Source: Benincasa hispida
Lineage: Eukaryota; Streptophyta; Magnoliopsida; Cucurbitales; Cucurbitaceae
Direction of reading: 5' to 3'
DNA length: 64,000 nucleotides
Assembly: GCF_009727055.1 (NCBI RefSeq)
Contig: NC_052354.1
Span: forward strand, 45,901,348-45,965,347
Shown: one piece after another, positions 45,201-56,934 of the stretch
How the letters are laid out: each line of letters starts with the position of its first letter
Position numbering within the stretch: the first letter of the stretch is position 1
The notes under the pieces: model-generated
The model's input: the letters and a program-made list of their open reading frames with translations, nothing else
Databases searched by the model: none
What the model was told of the DNA's origin: nothing
Position numbers and translations under genes: made by a program

Positions 45201-46785
45201 GGACTTGATTGTTTAGTACTATTTTCTGTTTGTTATCTAGAGGTTTAGTTCAAGTGTAATTCCAATTCTCGTTGAGAAATTAATATTATTGACTAGAGAG
45301 AAATCATAGGGCTTAGTGTGTCTGGGAACCAGAAAGAGATTATGGACTTTAGTCGTATTTCCTTCTACCACATGTAAATTAATTTTGTAGATATTTAGGT
45401 CAATCTATTAAAAGAACCTTGTTCTTGTTCTAGTCTTATTTGACTTTATAGTGGGTGGAAGTATCTTATCTTCCCCACTCCTTTTTGTTAGTGTTTTAGG
45501 TTTAATACAATGTTTCTTATCCGAAAATCTATAACAAATAAATGTTATTGATTTCAAATCATAATCCATACATAATGAGGTATTCTAACATAAATGTTAT
45601 TGATGGCTGAATCTTTTAGTGAAAATGGAAATTGGTTTGGACAAGTTGATTTGAGAGGAAAGACTTGGAAACGGAGAGATTCATTAGACTATATTCATAG
45701 TTATATATGTATGAAAATATGATGAGGAGTGCTGTAAGCATAATTTACTAAATATAGCCTGCAACCTAAATGTGTGTAACAGGAGTAGATTTTAGAAAAA
45801 TATTGTTAAGTATGATTAATAGCTTTGTACTTGATAATTTTGAAATGCTGGATCTCTTAAAAAATATTTATCTTTTTAGATCTTATTAAGAACAAAAGAA
45901 TCCCAACTTAATTTGTAGCCAGACAAGCATGACCAAGAATTGTGTTTATCAATCCTAGTTTAATTATATGGACATTGAAGTTTCACATTATTAGTTTGGA
46001 CCTTTATAATGGCATACTAAAATCTTGTGTTTTTTAGTAATTTATAGTTGTTTCTGATCTCTGGTTCTCTACTTCGACTTTTTATTAAATTTACTCGAAT
46101 ATTGACTAGTGCTACATTTTCCTTCATGTTTTGTATATTTGTTTATAGATTGATATTACTCTCTAGGGTATAGCATGGTAGATTGAGTTCCCTTTTACAT
46201 GCAACCCTTACAATGACATGATGACCATGGTTTAATGCTTGGATTCGAGCTTGAAACTTCTCTACTTGTTTGAGATGTTTTGAACTCCGACTGAAACTAT
46301 ACTTTAAAGCATCTAAAACTGCTAAACTTCTGAAGGTTCAAAAGCGTGGATCAGTGGGTAGATGTATCGATGTCACTCGCTACAAAGGATATGACGAGCT
46401 TAGGCATGATCTTGCCCGCATGTTTGGCATTGAAGGGCAGTTAGAAGATCCTCAACGAACTGATTGGAAACTTGTTTATGTAGACCATGAAAATGATATA
46501 CTTCTAGTTGGTGATGATCCTTGGGAGTAAGTAGAATACTTGCAATCATATTTTGCTTAACTTTTTTCCTATTTTAATTCTTCAATCACCAATTGATTGC
46601 ACAGGGAGTTTGTGAGCTGTGTTCAGAGCATAAAAATCCTGTCATCCGCTGAAGTACAGCAGATGAGTTTGGATGGGAATTTGGGTCACATTCAGGCTCC
46701 AAATCAAGCTTGCAGTGGGACGGATAGTGGAAATGCATGGAGAGGGCAGTATGATGACAACTCGGCTGCATCATTCAATCGATAA
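33295..46785 (+). CDS. ARF19: Auxin response factor, ARF7/ARF19 group (13 coding exons)
   Basis: Nuclear transcription activator that binds auxin-response elements and is held by Aux/IAA repressors. Exons: 33295-33337, 38562-38674, 38763-38858, 39222-39278, 39382-39537, 40222-40306, 41935-42025, 42106-42270, 42362-42557, 43084-43222, 43355-45126, 46336-46526, 46605-46785. All introns are GT-AG and the total, 3285 nt, gives 1094 residues; Arabidopsis ARF19 has about 1086. The start [15 protein letters not shown] is the family's own N-terminus, which is why exon 1 is placed 5.2 kb upstream. Domains: B3 DNA-binding about 124-228 ([20 protein letters not shown]), flanking dimerisation/ancillary region to about 375, Gln-rich activation region about 381-950 with poly-Q tracts, then PB1 about 970-1060 with its Lys974 (VQKRGSVGR) and acidic OPCA motif (1021-1032). 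The C-terminus (NQAC...DSGNAW...SFNR) also matches ARF19. ARF7 and ARF19 are close paralogs, so the number is provisional. Confidence 0.95.
33900..34760 (+). pseudogene. LINE fragment (C-terminal part of the RT ORF)
   Basis: Frameshifted pieces resemble the end of a plant L1-type ORF2: a [15 protein letters not shown] segment near 33995, a WKW-bearing piece near 34070, QLYHLS near 34330, and a zf-RVT-like stretch ([15 protein letters not shown]...NTLCYK) at 34605-34690. The parallel region in the next fragment has the same order ([35 protein letters not shown]), so both come from the same family. Many stops; non-functional. Confidence 0.65.
34836..36630 (+). pseudogene. LINE (L1-type) reverse transcriptase fragment ending in poly(A)
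   Basis: Starts with an RT block [11 protein letters not shown] then VVDVLSRM. 34940-35185 continues [12 protein letters not shown], the FADD-type catalytic Asp pair, and [12 protein letters not shown]. After a short frame break, 35275-36060 is open for 261 codons (thumb and connecting region, ending in frameshift). A broken zinc-knuckle-like zf-RVT segment ([17 protein letters not shown]) lies near 36160-36210. It ends with A22 at 36609-36630. It is sense to the ARF gene and lacks its 5' half, as truncated LINEs usually do. Confidence 0.8.
36609..36630 (+). repeat. Poly(A) tail of the LINE fragment
   Basis: 22 consecutive A after AAAGTTGTTCTCAT. A target duplication was not found. Confidence 0.8.
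39778..40018 (+). mobile_element. Small solo LTR (241 bp) in ARF intron 5
   Basis: Starts TGATGTTGGGATAAATG, ends CTACACCA; flanks GTATA (39773-39777) and GTATG (40019-40023) agree at four of five bases. Inside is a TATAAAGG word (about 39855) and a poly(A)-signal-like AATCAATAAG near the end, the arrangement of U3-R-U5. It is sense to the gene. Small copia or TRIM origin is likely; the family is not identified. Confidence 0.5.
40956..41423 (-). pseudogene. Possible copia-type pol fragment in ARF intron 6
   Basis: A 155-codon open stretch reads [14 protein letters not shown], then [17 protein letters not shown], then YRSVDKETF. The order resembles the copia integrase C-terminal region (LRxFGCxxF... 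KLxPRGxxGxFxGYS...YR). It lacks the rest of the element. Being intronic and antisense to ARF, it is unlikely to be a gene. Similarity is from memory of the motif only. Confidence 0.4.
43660..44340 (+). repeat. CAG/CAA-rich stretch encoding ARF poly-glutamine
   Basis: Mixed CAG and CAA codons give Gln-rich runs separated by Leu, Pro and His. This is the activation region typical of ARF5/7/19. Mixed codons limit slippage. It creates long spurious frames on the opposite strand. Confidence 0.9.
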
Positions 46786-48733
46786 GGTTTATGGAGTCCA
46801 ATGTATAACGGACCATGTCTCCTGCCGTCTGGGTTGCTGTTCTTAATTAAAATTTGTTGGAACATTCCAAAAAGGTCAAACAGCTCCTGAGTTGAGGGCG
46901 GCAGGAAATAGCAACTCAGCAAAATGTCCAATACTGTGAATACGGATATTGACTTGCCATCCAATCGCTATTTCTTGTAGGAGATGGAGCTTTTTCGTGG
47001 ATGCATAGTAGACGGCCTAAAGCATATCATGAAGTTGATTTAGTTTAAAGCTATATTTCTTACTTCTCCAAGCACATATATGGTTGCTACCTGATTAAAT
47101 CAAATCCTAGTTGCATTGGTGAAGTCAAGCATGCAAGTGAAGACAGCTTGACCGACGACATTCTTGTAAATTGTAACACTTAACTTGTTTATATTCCAAA
47201 GTATGTAGCAGCTGGAGTAACAATCCTCAGTAGATATGATGATGAGCTTCAATTTTAAGCTGCACCTTAATTGTGGTCCAACATTGTAATCAGAGTGGTG
47301 GTTTAGAGAGAAGGTAAGGTAATGCTGGAAATTGCAATTTCCATCACTGCAACAATAGTTAGGATGATTGTACATTTTTTCTTCTCGTGATTGTATCAAA
47401 AACTCAAACGAAGAGTTGCATCTAGTCAATATACAATTTTTGGTTAGGCTCAACACTTTGTAAGAGCTACAAGTATTTTCAAAACTGGAAGTGTGAAGTA
47501 AAGATATACGTTGAATGAACCGGTTTAATGAAAAATAAAGTGGTGTTTCATTTTATCGAATATTTGCTTGATGGCTGATTTAGAAACTAAAACTCCATCT
47601 AAAAATATGTTCACAGTTGGTTTAATTAAATATTTATAAATGAAGATAATAGTTGTGATCATTAATTCAATATTATGTTGAATTTCAGCTGCTACTAATT
47701 AATTGATCATGTGTATAATTACTATTCTGCTGAATTTATGATATGAAGTGGTATATTTATCTAAGTTGGTTTTTTCAGCATTATTGTTCGAATTAGAATT
47801 TGTATACAGTGGAAACATGGAAAATGTTAGTTTTCAAAATCACATTTTAGGGAGCGTAAACCAAAACTAATTTTCAGTGACAAACCTGGAAAATATATAT
47901 TTAACCGAATACGTTAGGTCAAGTGAATTTGTAAAAGAATACGAAAATTAATTACTGGAGAAAAAAGACCTAAATGGCATCCGTCGGACTGCCACGGTGG
48001 TAATGCTGTGGCAAAAATTGGTCCTTTTAGGGCGGTATTTCAGACGAACAAACTAAGTTTCTATTTGCCCCCATTCCATGTTAGGTCAAAGGCATCTCTT
48101 CCCACCACTCGATTACAAAGATTGGATGGGATCACATCAAAGATTCTTTGGAGTTTCTGAGCGAAGTGCTAAGGGACAGATATTTCCGTAGTGGATACTG
48201 ATTATTCCAATGTCTAGGTTAAACATAACCCAAACAAACGAAATAAAATGAGCTGTGACCTGTGAAAATATCCCACAGGCACAAATACCGCCCATTTTAC
48301 AAGGCCATCCTTCCAAATATTTTTCCTCTTTCCCACTTCCACTATTCGGTATTCAGAATTTTTTTTTTTTTTTTTTTTTTTTTGAGTCACAGTATTCAGG
48401 AATTAAGAATCTAAGACATACCAAGTCAAATAACTAATCCTTCCCCCAAAAAAAATAAAATAAAATAAGGCCATCAAGATTCAAGGATTGGAACTTATTT
48501 CCACACGTCCCACCATATTTTTTCTAGCAGGATATTACAAACTAAACCATTAAAAAGTAAACAAATTAAAATCACTCTGCAAAACAACCCCCCCCCCTCG
48601 GCGGCTACCACTACATTGCCCAAAGCAGCGGGTTCAAGATGGTACTTGGGTCACAATCCCCAAAATGCGTAACACTATTTCTTTAGTTCCACAAATGAAC
48701 TACAAGCATCATACAATACAGCACTTCAAATAC
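46786..48733. other. Intergenic region between convergent ARF19 and UBP1 genes
   Basis: The first part is the ARF 3' untranslated region; the exact end is not visible, though AATAAA at about 47536 is a candidate signal. The last part is the UBP1 3' region on the minus strand. A T25 run lies at 48359-48383. No other gene is supported; the minus frame at 47456-47100 has no known domain. Confidence 0.6.
48359..48383 (+). repeat. T25 run
   Basis: It could be the poly(A) tail of a minus-strand retroposon, but no body is recognised beside it. Confidence 0.7.
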
Positions 48734-49583
48734 CTAGTAATACATGAGCTGTTGGGTGGTTGCAATATTTTGAAACCCACCATCATATATAGTTTGACTA
48801 GTGCCAGCACCACCCATCCCAATACCCATCCCCATTCCCATGGCTGCCTGCTTGAGGGCATGCTGAGCGGCCTGTGGATGTATTAGCGCTTGTGCTGCAC
48901 CCATTTTGCTCAATGCCATTTGCCGTTCATAGGCAGCAAGATCGGCTGCAGACAGACCTGGCATATGTCCCACATTTGGTGGAGGAAGAGGGGTAGAATT
49001 AGTCCCTGGCGGGGTTGGCTTGCTACCCCATGAACACTGCAGCATTTGATTACAAAAAGATTTAAGTGAATAAATGAACATTCAAGTCCTACAGGCGTGC
49101 AAAATAAATTTTTCCAGTGAACCCGCATTTACTTAACCCATAAGGATCAGTTAGTCTCTTCCACGCAACCGTAAGTAATAAATCGTCCACCCAAAATAAC
49201 CAAGTTAAAATACAAATTGGCACTGAGAAACTAGATCAAATGATGATTAACTAACATTCATATAGGAGGAAATTGAAATTTTTTCATCAAGGTTGTACCT
49301 TAATTGGTTTGCCACAGACAACTCTCGCATTGCCCATTTGGATGGCTAAAGCTGCTTCAGCATGAGTGCTATATCTCACAAACCCAAAACCTTTATCCCG
49401 TTGTACCCTAACATCTTCAATTATCCCAGCACCAAGGGCATGAAAATAACGGTGGAGATCAACTGAAGTAACCTGCAGAGTATAAACTCTGAAAATGATG
49501 CAAATCCTAATAGAATCGAGCTATGAGCATGTTTTTAATCCAGGTTTTAGTCATGAAAAGGAAGGATTGCTTGTCCTACATAT

Positions 49584-49620
<37 letters not shown>

Positions 49621-52600
49621 TTATATATTATGAAAACAAGGCTATGATAGAGAAAAATGAAAGAATCTAAATATTCAACAAAAAGCACAAACTTTCTTAG
49701 ATAAATTTTAGAAACCCATCACCATTCATGCTTATGCCTTTAGAGATGGCAGAGAACTTTGGCAAGCCCTCCAGTTGCAGGTTCACCCAAGTTAGCTGTT
49801 TCAACAACTACTATGCATATTAGCTACTACAATATCATCAAAAGAATTTCCTTGCCTCGGGAGCAAGATTTCCCACATATACGGTTGTATATTGAGGATT
49901 GTTCTCAGGTGCGTCCTCATTGGATTTCTCTTGACCACCATCTGCAAAAACAGCCATGACCATGTTGTGAAAGTAAAAACTAATAAGGCAATGCCTAATC
50001 AGAGGGATGCAGTTTGCAGAGAACGGTGATAAAGAGAAAAGGCTCAAGAAAAAACATCCACCGCTGGCAATCCCTAAAAAATAAACTAGATATCAATTAA
50101 CCAAAAAAAAAAAAAAAAAAAACCAACATGACCATAGCTCGATGGTAAAAACATCTCTACTTCCTCTAAGAGGTCATAAATTCAATTCTTCACCCCTATA
50201 TGCATAGTTGTTGGTTTAGACATCACTACTTCCTCTAAGAGATTGTAAGTTTGACCCTACATGTGTTGAATTGTTCAATAACAAGAAATTTTAATCAATT
50301 TTAGACTATTCATAATCATGACATTCAAAATTAGAGATCAAAACCCAAAACATTGGTCATTAAAAAATTCACAAGGTACTTAAGATTTTAAGGTCGTTTG
50401 ACTCATTGAGTAAAGTTATAGAGATCATAACCCAAAACATTGACATTGTACAATTGACCCTACATGTGTTGAATTGTTCAAAAATTTAACCAGAAATTTC
50501 AATCAATTTTGAATTATCCATAATCATCATATTCATAATTAGAGATCGAAACCCAATGTTATTAAGAAATTCACAAGGTACTTCAAATTTCAATGTTGTT
50601 TAACTCATAGGTAAAGTCATATAGATCAGAACCCAAAATATTGAGATTGTAAGTTTAAACCTACATGTGTTCATTGTATCAGGCATGGATTAGTCAAATT
50701 TGTATTCAGTTTTAGAATTTTTGCTCTACTTTTTCGGATATGATGAGAGTGCTACAAAGGTGTCAACCTAATTGAAATGTCCTGGTGCACTTGCTGATCC
50801 TCTATTTTGTTTTCTAGTGTTTGTTTCCTTTCATTCACTTGTAACATCTTTTGTTATCTTAATGAAGTGGTTTGTTTCTTGTTAAAAAAAAACCTAAAAA
50901 TTCAACCACAAATCTTAATCAATTTTGAAATATTCATAATCACCACATCCAAAATTAGAGATCAGAAACCAAAATATCGGTCATTAAGTTATTCACATGG
51001 TAATTTAAATTTAGAGGTGGTTTAACTCATAGGTTAAAATTGTTTAACGTGGGATTACAAAGTTAGACACAAACTCAGGTTCATGAAATTCATCCCCCCA
51101 CACTATTTTTACCAACTCTTTTCGACCAGAAATACAAACCTCTCAAGGAATAATTATGTCTAAGCAGATTTTGGAATGATTATGCAATATAAACAAGCAA
51201 GTGACAGACCTCAAGGTCAATGCATTCAGAAAGATACATCCCTTGTTAGACAAGATTCAGCAAAAACGTATGTCCAATTATATAAACAATGGTCAGAGTT
51301 CTAGTGCACATGCCGGATATAACTATAGCGGCAGAAAAGGCAAGAAACAGGTCAAGGGTCAAGAGTGTAAAAAGATAGATCAATACGAATAACCTCAGGC
51401 CTGGACAAACAAAATGAAAATGCTCCCTATGCAACAGCCAAAACTATCGTGCGTGAAAACCTTGGAAGATTTGCAGCCATCAATATAAGAGATTTAAAAG
51501 GTAAATAAAAGCATTCTATGAAGGTTATTAAAGCTGAAAATCTCAGAGTTAAATATTGCTTAATGAAATACCTGAAGTTCCAGAAGTAAGCTCTACAACA
51601 CTTCTGGAATCTGAACTCTGTTTGTCATCGCCAGAATTAGCACCTTTTGTGGCCCAATTACACCTAATCTGTCGGCTCCCAAGCCACTTTCCTTTATCGT
51701 CAAAACAAGAAAAAAGAAATATATAGAACAGTTTCCAATAAAAAGACACAACAATACTCATGTCCCAAAAAGTAAGCATGAAGAAATGATGTTCATGACT
51801 CTTTTAACACCAAACTGCACAACAATGATATCCAGTTAATAAAATAACTTAGAATCTGAAATGCATACTTTATTACCACAAGTGTGACCTAAAAGAAATA
51901 TGTCATATAACATTTTAATTATTTTGATATGAACCAAGGAATCAAGCCCGAACTTCAGGAGCTCTATCCAAGGTACAATCTTATTCTGTTCCTCATTTCC
52001 CTAATAATGCGAACACTCATTGCATTGCTTATGTGCACGGCTCAATACATGATACGGTTAGCCAGGTCACTAAATGGATAAAAGAAAATACAACAGAAGA
52101 ATTCTAAACAAAAGAGAGAGTAGGTATACCATTTATGTCATTAATTGCACTTTGAGCATCCTGGAAACAGAATTAATAACTATCAACTGGAGTATAACTA
52201 TGATCTGGAAAGAAAATACAAGACTTCCTATATTGGTAGGAAAAGGGTGGTGTTCAGGAAGGGGAATTAAACATCATATTGTAATTTGTAACAAGTCCAA
52301 AAACCTGCTCATTCCGAAACGCAACAAAACCATAACCCCTCGAACGTCCAGTTTTCTGGTCCCACATAACCCTTGCATCCCTAAAGTATTTAAGGAAAGA
52401 TAAGTTAGAGGTGCTAGAACAAGGTGTTCTCCGTTGCATAGCGTTAAGTTACTCTCTACCATATCCCAAACATTTTAACATAAGCCAAGCAGACAGACTC
52501 ATAACAAAATTTTGGAGAACAAACTTACGAACAACTGGGGTAAACAGAAAAGCATGCAAACAATGTAGCATCAGTAACCTCAGGGCTGAGATCACCAACA

Positions 52601-55158
52601 AATATATTAAAATGACCTGGAAAAAACACCATATAAACATATCAGCAGCCGCCTACCACAAACTCATCATCATCAGAAACAGAATCAAAGGAAAAAGAAA
52701 CAAACTAAGCATACAACCAGATGTGTCTTCCCTCTGACTACTTGCATATGCCCAATTAACTTTTATAGGTTGTCCAAACCTGTGCAAAATTGTATTTAAA
52801 ATATATGATTCAGTAAATGTCAATATAAATGCAAGAGAGAATTTCACTTACAAGTTTCTTCCATTGAGAGAAATAATAGAAACTGCAGCTGATCTGCGAT
52901 CAAAGTAATCCACAAAACCATAGGATGACTGCATACATACAAAAATAAAAATAAATAAAACTTAGGATGTAAGGTCTGACTCCGTGCCTATTTATATAAC
53001 AAAAAAAAAAGTACACAATTGTACAACCTATAGAACAAATCCTACTCAAGTAATGTCGTATTAATATAACAAAAAACACGTTCAAAGAAGACCATGATTT
53101 GTGAATAACAGTGGGTTATTTGAAATATTCCACCAACTAGTTACTGAAGGAAGAAATAATCCTCAAAATATAATAGCCATTAATCAATGGTACTTATCAT
53201 CATAATGGACAGAGATCATTTAGCAACAGATGACATTCTATACGATAACCACACCTTCTCCTTCCTAATGAGCTTACATCCTTCAATGGGTCCAATACTT
53301 GAGAAAACTTCTTGAAGTAGAGGCTCGGTGACTTGGGGATGAATGTTTCCAACATACCTGTATTTTTCCCATTAGTTCAGATTGATGGATTATTAAGAAC
53401 AAAAAATCAAAAAAAAAAAATGTAACAGCAGTTGATGTACTTGAACTCGGTCAAACAACATACGAACCAGACTGGTATCAGTTTTAGCAAATGATGAACA
53501 TGATATGAAGTGTCAATGGAAATCAATCAACAATGCCAGACCAATGAGGAACCCCATAGCTAGGGCACGAAAGGTACAAGTTAATCCAAATCAAGACTCC
53601 ATTTTACCATGTACAAGTTAAAATAAACTATATGACAATAAAAAAAGGAAAAGAAAATATCTATTTAACACTCACACACTGCGGCATGTACTTGAATCAA
53701 AGCCAGGAGGCAGGTTTCCACTCAAGATAGGCTCTATCTGCAAAATAAAAAAGTAAAAAACAAGGAAAAGGGGAGAACAAAATCTTCCTAGAAAAACATA
53801 TCTGCACTCCTCACCCAAATTCTGGCCACGTGTGGAAAAAGATTATGTAAAAATAGAGTCACTGATAGACTTGAACGCACTGGCAATGGGTAATGTTTAA
53901 AGTCCAGGGGTGAAAAAGACTCCAATTTGACTCATGTTTTTCAGCAAGAAATCTTCAAGAAATTGTCATGGAAGCCCATGTAAGGAAGAATATGATACTG
54001 ATACATTGGCAATCATATTTCTGAAAACGAATATTTGGGTGATGTCTATTACTTAAGGAACCAAAGACAACAGGTATAGAATATCTGGATGGCTCCTAAG
54101 ATATCGCATAATGATTGGCAACAATTTGTGCAAGAAGAAAAGCGAGGATGATAACTTGAAAACTAGCTAACTGAATGTCATCTACTCATTAGCATGCAAA
54201 TTGTATCATGTATGTATGTGCGCACAAATAGATCAGTCAAAGTGAAATAGGAGGGAAAAGAAAAGACTAACTCATAGAAAACATGGAAACAGCACATGGT
54301 TTTTAGATTTGATAATAGGCAACGCACACTAGACTAATGTCCATGTGCCTCTCTCATTTCTGCAGGAATATAGTCTCTGGACATCATGTGCGAGTTTTCA
54401 ACCTAAGTCCTAACTGTTGCCTTTTTTGTCACGGGAACTCTAAAACCCAAAGCCAACAGTTCCCTTATTTTCCAACTCGGGAGCTTTGTTTTTCTTATTT
54501 TAGGCGTTTAACCTCGGTGGGAAGTCTAGAACATAGCCATGTTTCTAACCATGGAAGTTGTGACTTAGAAGTAGTGGTTGAAAAGAAATCATACACGTTT
54601 TCGCAACACTGGGAAGAGGTCATATGGAGTACTATTCAACAGAATACATCTTGGTATAGCTACTCGTGAAAATGTTTTCGTCGGCTTGATGATAATTTAT
54701 TTATACCAATTAGAGAAATCCTTTTGAATCCCCTAGGCTCCTTTCCAAGTTCTTTTTTCTTTCTTTTCTTTTCTTTTCTTTTCTTTTCTTTTTCTTTTTA
54801 CTTTTCCTTTCTAAGATTGACATCTTATCACCTATTGAGCTTTTAGTTCTCTACAAAATCTTTCCTGTTTCCATTTAAAACAATTGGGAAAAAGAAGAAA
54901 ACGATATAACATTTATTGATAAAAGGAACACATATTTCAAGAATATAGCTGGGGAGAGAGAGAGATCCAACCTCGAGTAATCAAAAACTGAGGAATAAAG
55001 GATCTATCAGAAGAGGATACATATCTTGCAACCAAATCTAACGAAAAAAAATTTGAAAATATAAGAGAAGTAGAAACCTGAGGCGCAGCGAGGAGGCCCG
55101 GGTGGGGATACAGAGACTGCTGCATCATTGCCTGCTGTCTGAGCCTCTGATACTGCAT
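48734..55158 (-). CDS. UBP1: Oligouridylate-binding protein UBP1, three RRMs (12 coding exons)
   Basis: RNA-binding protein of the UBP1/RBP45/RBP47 (TIA-1-like) family; plant UBP1 binds U-rich introns and 3' regions and enters stress granules. Exons on the minus strand: 55158-55078, 53737-53676, 53357-53255, 52928-52852, 52779-52718, 52616-52529, 52380-52305, 52160-52130, 51691-51572, 49941-49856, 49472-49299, 49036-48734. They total 1263 nt, 420 residues, near the usual length of UBP1B/C. Start [24 protein letters not shown]1 about 48-122 ([14 protein letters not shown]), RRM2 about 133-209 ([14 protein letters not shown]), RRM3 about 254-324 ([14 protein letters not shown]), then a Pro/Gly/Met-rich tail ending QLMYY. 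Eleven introns; ten are GT-AG and the one after residue 262 starts with GC. All joins are in frame. The gene is tail to tail with ARF19. Confidence 0.95.
49473..49855 (-). other. GC-AG intron of UBP1
   Basis: The donor on the minus strand is CCCGAG|GCAAGG and the acceptor CTCTGCAG|GTTACT. The exon ends at Glu262 in phase 0 and the next starts with Val, as in UBP1 homologs. No GT near by gives an in-frame join with the same residues. Confidence 0.8.
49584..49620. repeat. (TG)n(GA)n microsatellite in UBP1 intron 10
   Basis: About ten TG units then nine GA units. On the UBP1 strand this is (TC)n(CA)n, between the GC donor exon and the next. Confidence 0.9.
50120..50262 (+). mobile_element. Possible tRNA-derived SINE-like piece in UBP1 intron 9
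   Basis: Reads ACCATAGCTCGATGGTAAAA (A-box-like) and, about 32 bases on, GGTCATAAATTCAATTC (weak B-box-like). A poly(A) run at 50103-50121 precedes it. The second half repeats ACTTCCTCTAAGAG. The internal promoter resemblance is partial. Confidence 0.35.
50250..51050. repeat. Tandem duplication of about 190 bp in UBP1 intron 9
   Basis: Blocks with CCTACATGTGTTGAATTGTT, then ATTAGAGATCRAAACCCA, then TTCACAAGGTACTT occur at about 50255-50450 and 50455-50660; a third partial copy lies at about 50900-51030. They are diverged and non-coding. Confidence 0.65.
54751..54795 (+). repeat. (TTTTC)n microsatellite in UBP1 intron 1
   Basis: About eight TTTTC/TTCTT units, in the 1340-bp first intron. On the UBP1 transcript it is GAAAA-rich. 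Confidence 0.85.
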
Positions 55159-55244
55159 ATTCCACGAAGTGAGATTGAGATGGAGGAGACGAAGATCTTG
55201 AATTGGGGTCTCTAGAACGAAGAAAATGAAAGGAACAAAAACAA

Positions 55245-55320
55245 GTGGGAAGAGGGAAGAGGGAAGAGGGAAGAGGAAAGAAGAAAAGGGGGGAAAGAAT
55301 AAAAGAAAGAAAAAGAAAAA
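55245..55320 (-). repeat. CTTCCCT repeats in the UBP1 5' leader
   Basis: On the sense (minus) strand the leader has several CTCTTCCCT units in a pyrimidine-only tract. It lies about 90-160 nt before the start codon. Confidence 0.75.
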
Positions 55321-55420
55321 CCCTCGAAGGGAGGGAGCAGAGAGAGGAAAGACGAGCGCAACACACAGCTTCAGACAAATAAATTTCCGAGTAAATGTAA
55401 GAGCAGATCCGCTCACAACC

Positions 55421-55433
55421 TTTTATATATAGC
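55421..55433 (-). promoter_or_regulatory. TATA box of UBP1
   Basis: The minus strand reads GCTATATATAAAAGG, 263 bp before the start codon. A TSS about 30 bp downstream would give a leader of roughly 235 nt. Confidence 0.6.
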
Positions 55434-55439
55434 CACTTC

Positions 55440-56930
55440 GACTATTATCCGAGAGAAGAGGGAGGAAACTTAAAATTAAAAACAATTTAAAATAGAAATT
55501 TCCTATTTTCCATTTTGATTTTAGAATAGTTTAAATTCTACCAAAAAAAAACTTGAAAGTTATGCCCCAAATTTCAAATTTTCATTTTTACGTTTTCAAC
55601 TTTGGAATTGGTTTCCAAAAAATAGCCCTTTTCTAACAGACTAGGAAAAATGGCCAAAAATAAATATCTTCGAAGTTTTACTTTTCAAAACTAGCACCCT
55701 TTTTAAAAATTCGTTAAACTAATTTTTCTCAATCCTTCTCGGTCGAGATCGACCACCAAAATTATTTTGGACTTTCTCTGTTAAATACACAATATTTAAA
55801 CCGAAATTCTACTAATTTTTTCGAATATTATTTAATATTTCCAAATATTATATCAAATCTTATATCTTTTCAAATTTTCTCTCATTTTTTTATCAAATCT
55901 TATGTAATTTGAAGTGTGCTCTAGCGTTCACATCAAGGTGCAAGATGTAATTACATGCATAAAACAAACTTTTAACCTAGCTATAATTAAAGACAACTCG
56001 TGAAAGATCGACTTGCACATAATGATTAGATTCTTGGACACAACTTGTCCTATAGTGCATAAGCGTACAACTTTTGTAGGATCGGTATGACAATCCTAAG
56101 AGGTTGAATAGAGTTTAATAAAACTAATTAAAACTTTTTCACTAATAGGGGCGCAATTAAACAAATTAACAAACTTTTGACTAACAAGTAATTTAAACAA
56201 TAAATTCATGCAAATAAATTCAACTCAAAATAATAAAAAAAATTAATACTATTTAAAAGCACCCAATTTGATTCTAATAACATAAAATTGAAAAACCAGT
56301 TTTTTCCTCCATAAAATTCTCTCAAATTTCAGTTCATTTTGGATTCCACAATCCAATCTAAGTTCCTAGAGGATAGTAGGGAAGATCAAGTGGTGGTATA
56401 CAAGCATTTGAAGTGAAAATTAAAATTGGATTTGAAGATTAAAGAGTTCTTCAAAGGTATATATTTGAAACCCTATTTTCAATTTATGAACATGCTTGCT
56501 TAGTTGCTAAAATTGATTGAATTGGAGTGTTTAATGATTCCGTTTGCTTCCGCTAATTGCACGCTAACTCCAACAATTGGTATCAAAGCATGATTTAAGT
56601 ACTCAATTCGTGTTAATTTTAGCTTGATGGGTGATTTTCATAGGTTGTATGAAAATGGGAGCTGATATGGATAATTTCAGTTTTGGCATTTAATTTTTCT
56701 TCGATTAAGTGTTAATTGTTATAATTGGCTATTTGTTTATGGGCCTTAATGTGTGATTAAGTATTTATAAATTTGTTAGAGTCAATAGAGTTGCAATTAG
56801 GTTGTAATTGAAAAAAAAAAAAAGCAAAAAAATTCAATTGTAGAGTTTCAGTTTTGAAGCTACTGCAATGCACCAAAAACTTGTTGGGAACATTTAGGGA
56901 CGCATTTTGTTTTATTTTATTTTTAAGAAC
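55440..56930. other. A+T-rich flank of UBP1, no gene seen
   Basis: No coding frame, hairpin or repeat family is recognised. It includes the upstream flank of UBP1 and ends where the Tat-like LTR begins. Confidence 0.5.
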
Positions 56931-56934
56931 GAAT

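Noticed and set aside
33295..46785. miR160, miR167 or tasiARF target site in this ARF
   Set aside because: Those regulate other ARF groups (ARF10/16/17, ARF6/8, ARF2/3/4); I saw no convincing site here.
54937..55416. 159-codon minus frame as the complete UBP1 N-terminal protein
   Set aside because: Only codons from 55158 to 55078 are UBP1; upstream is leader and downstream is intron 1.
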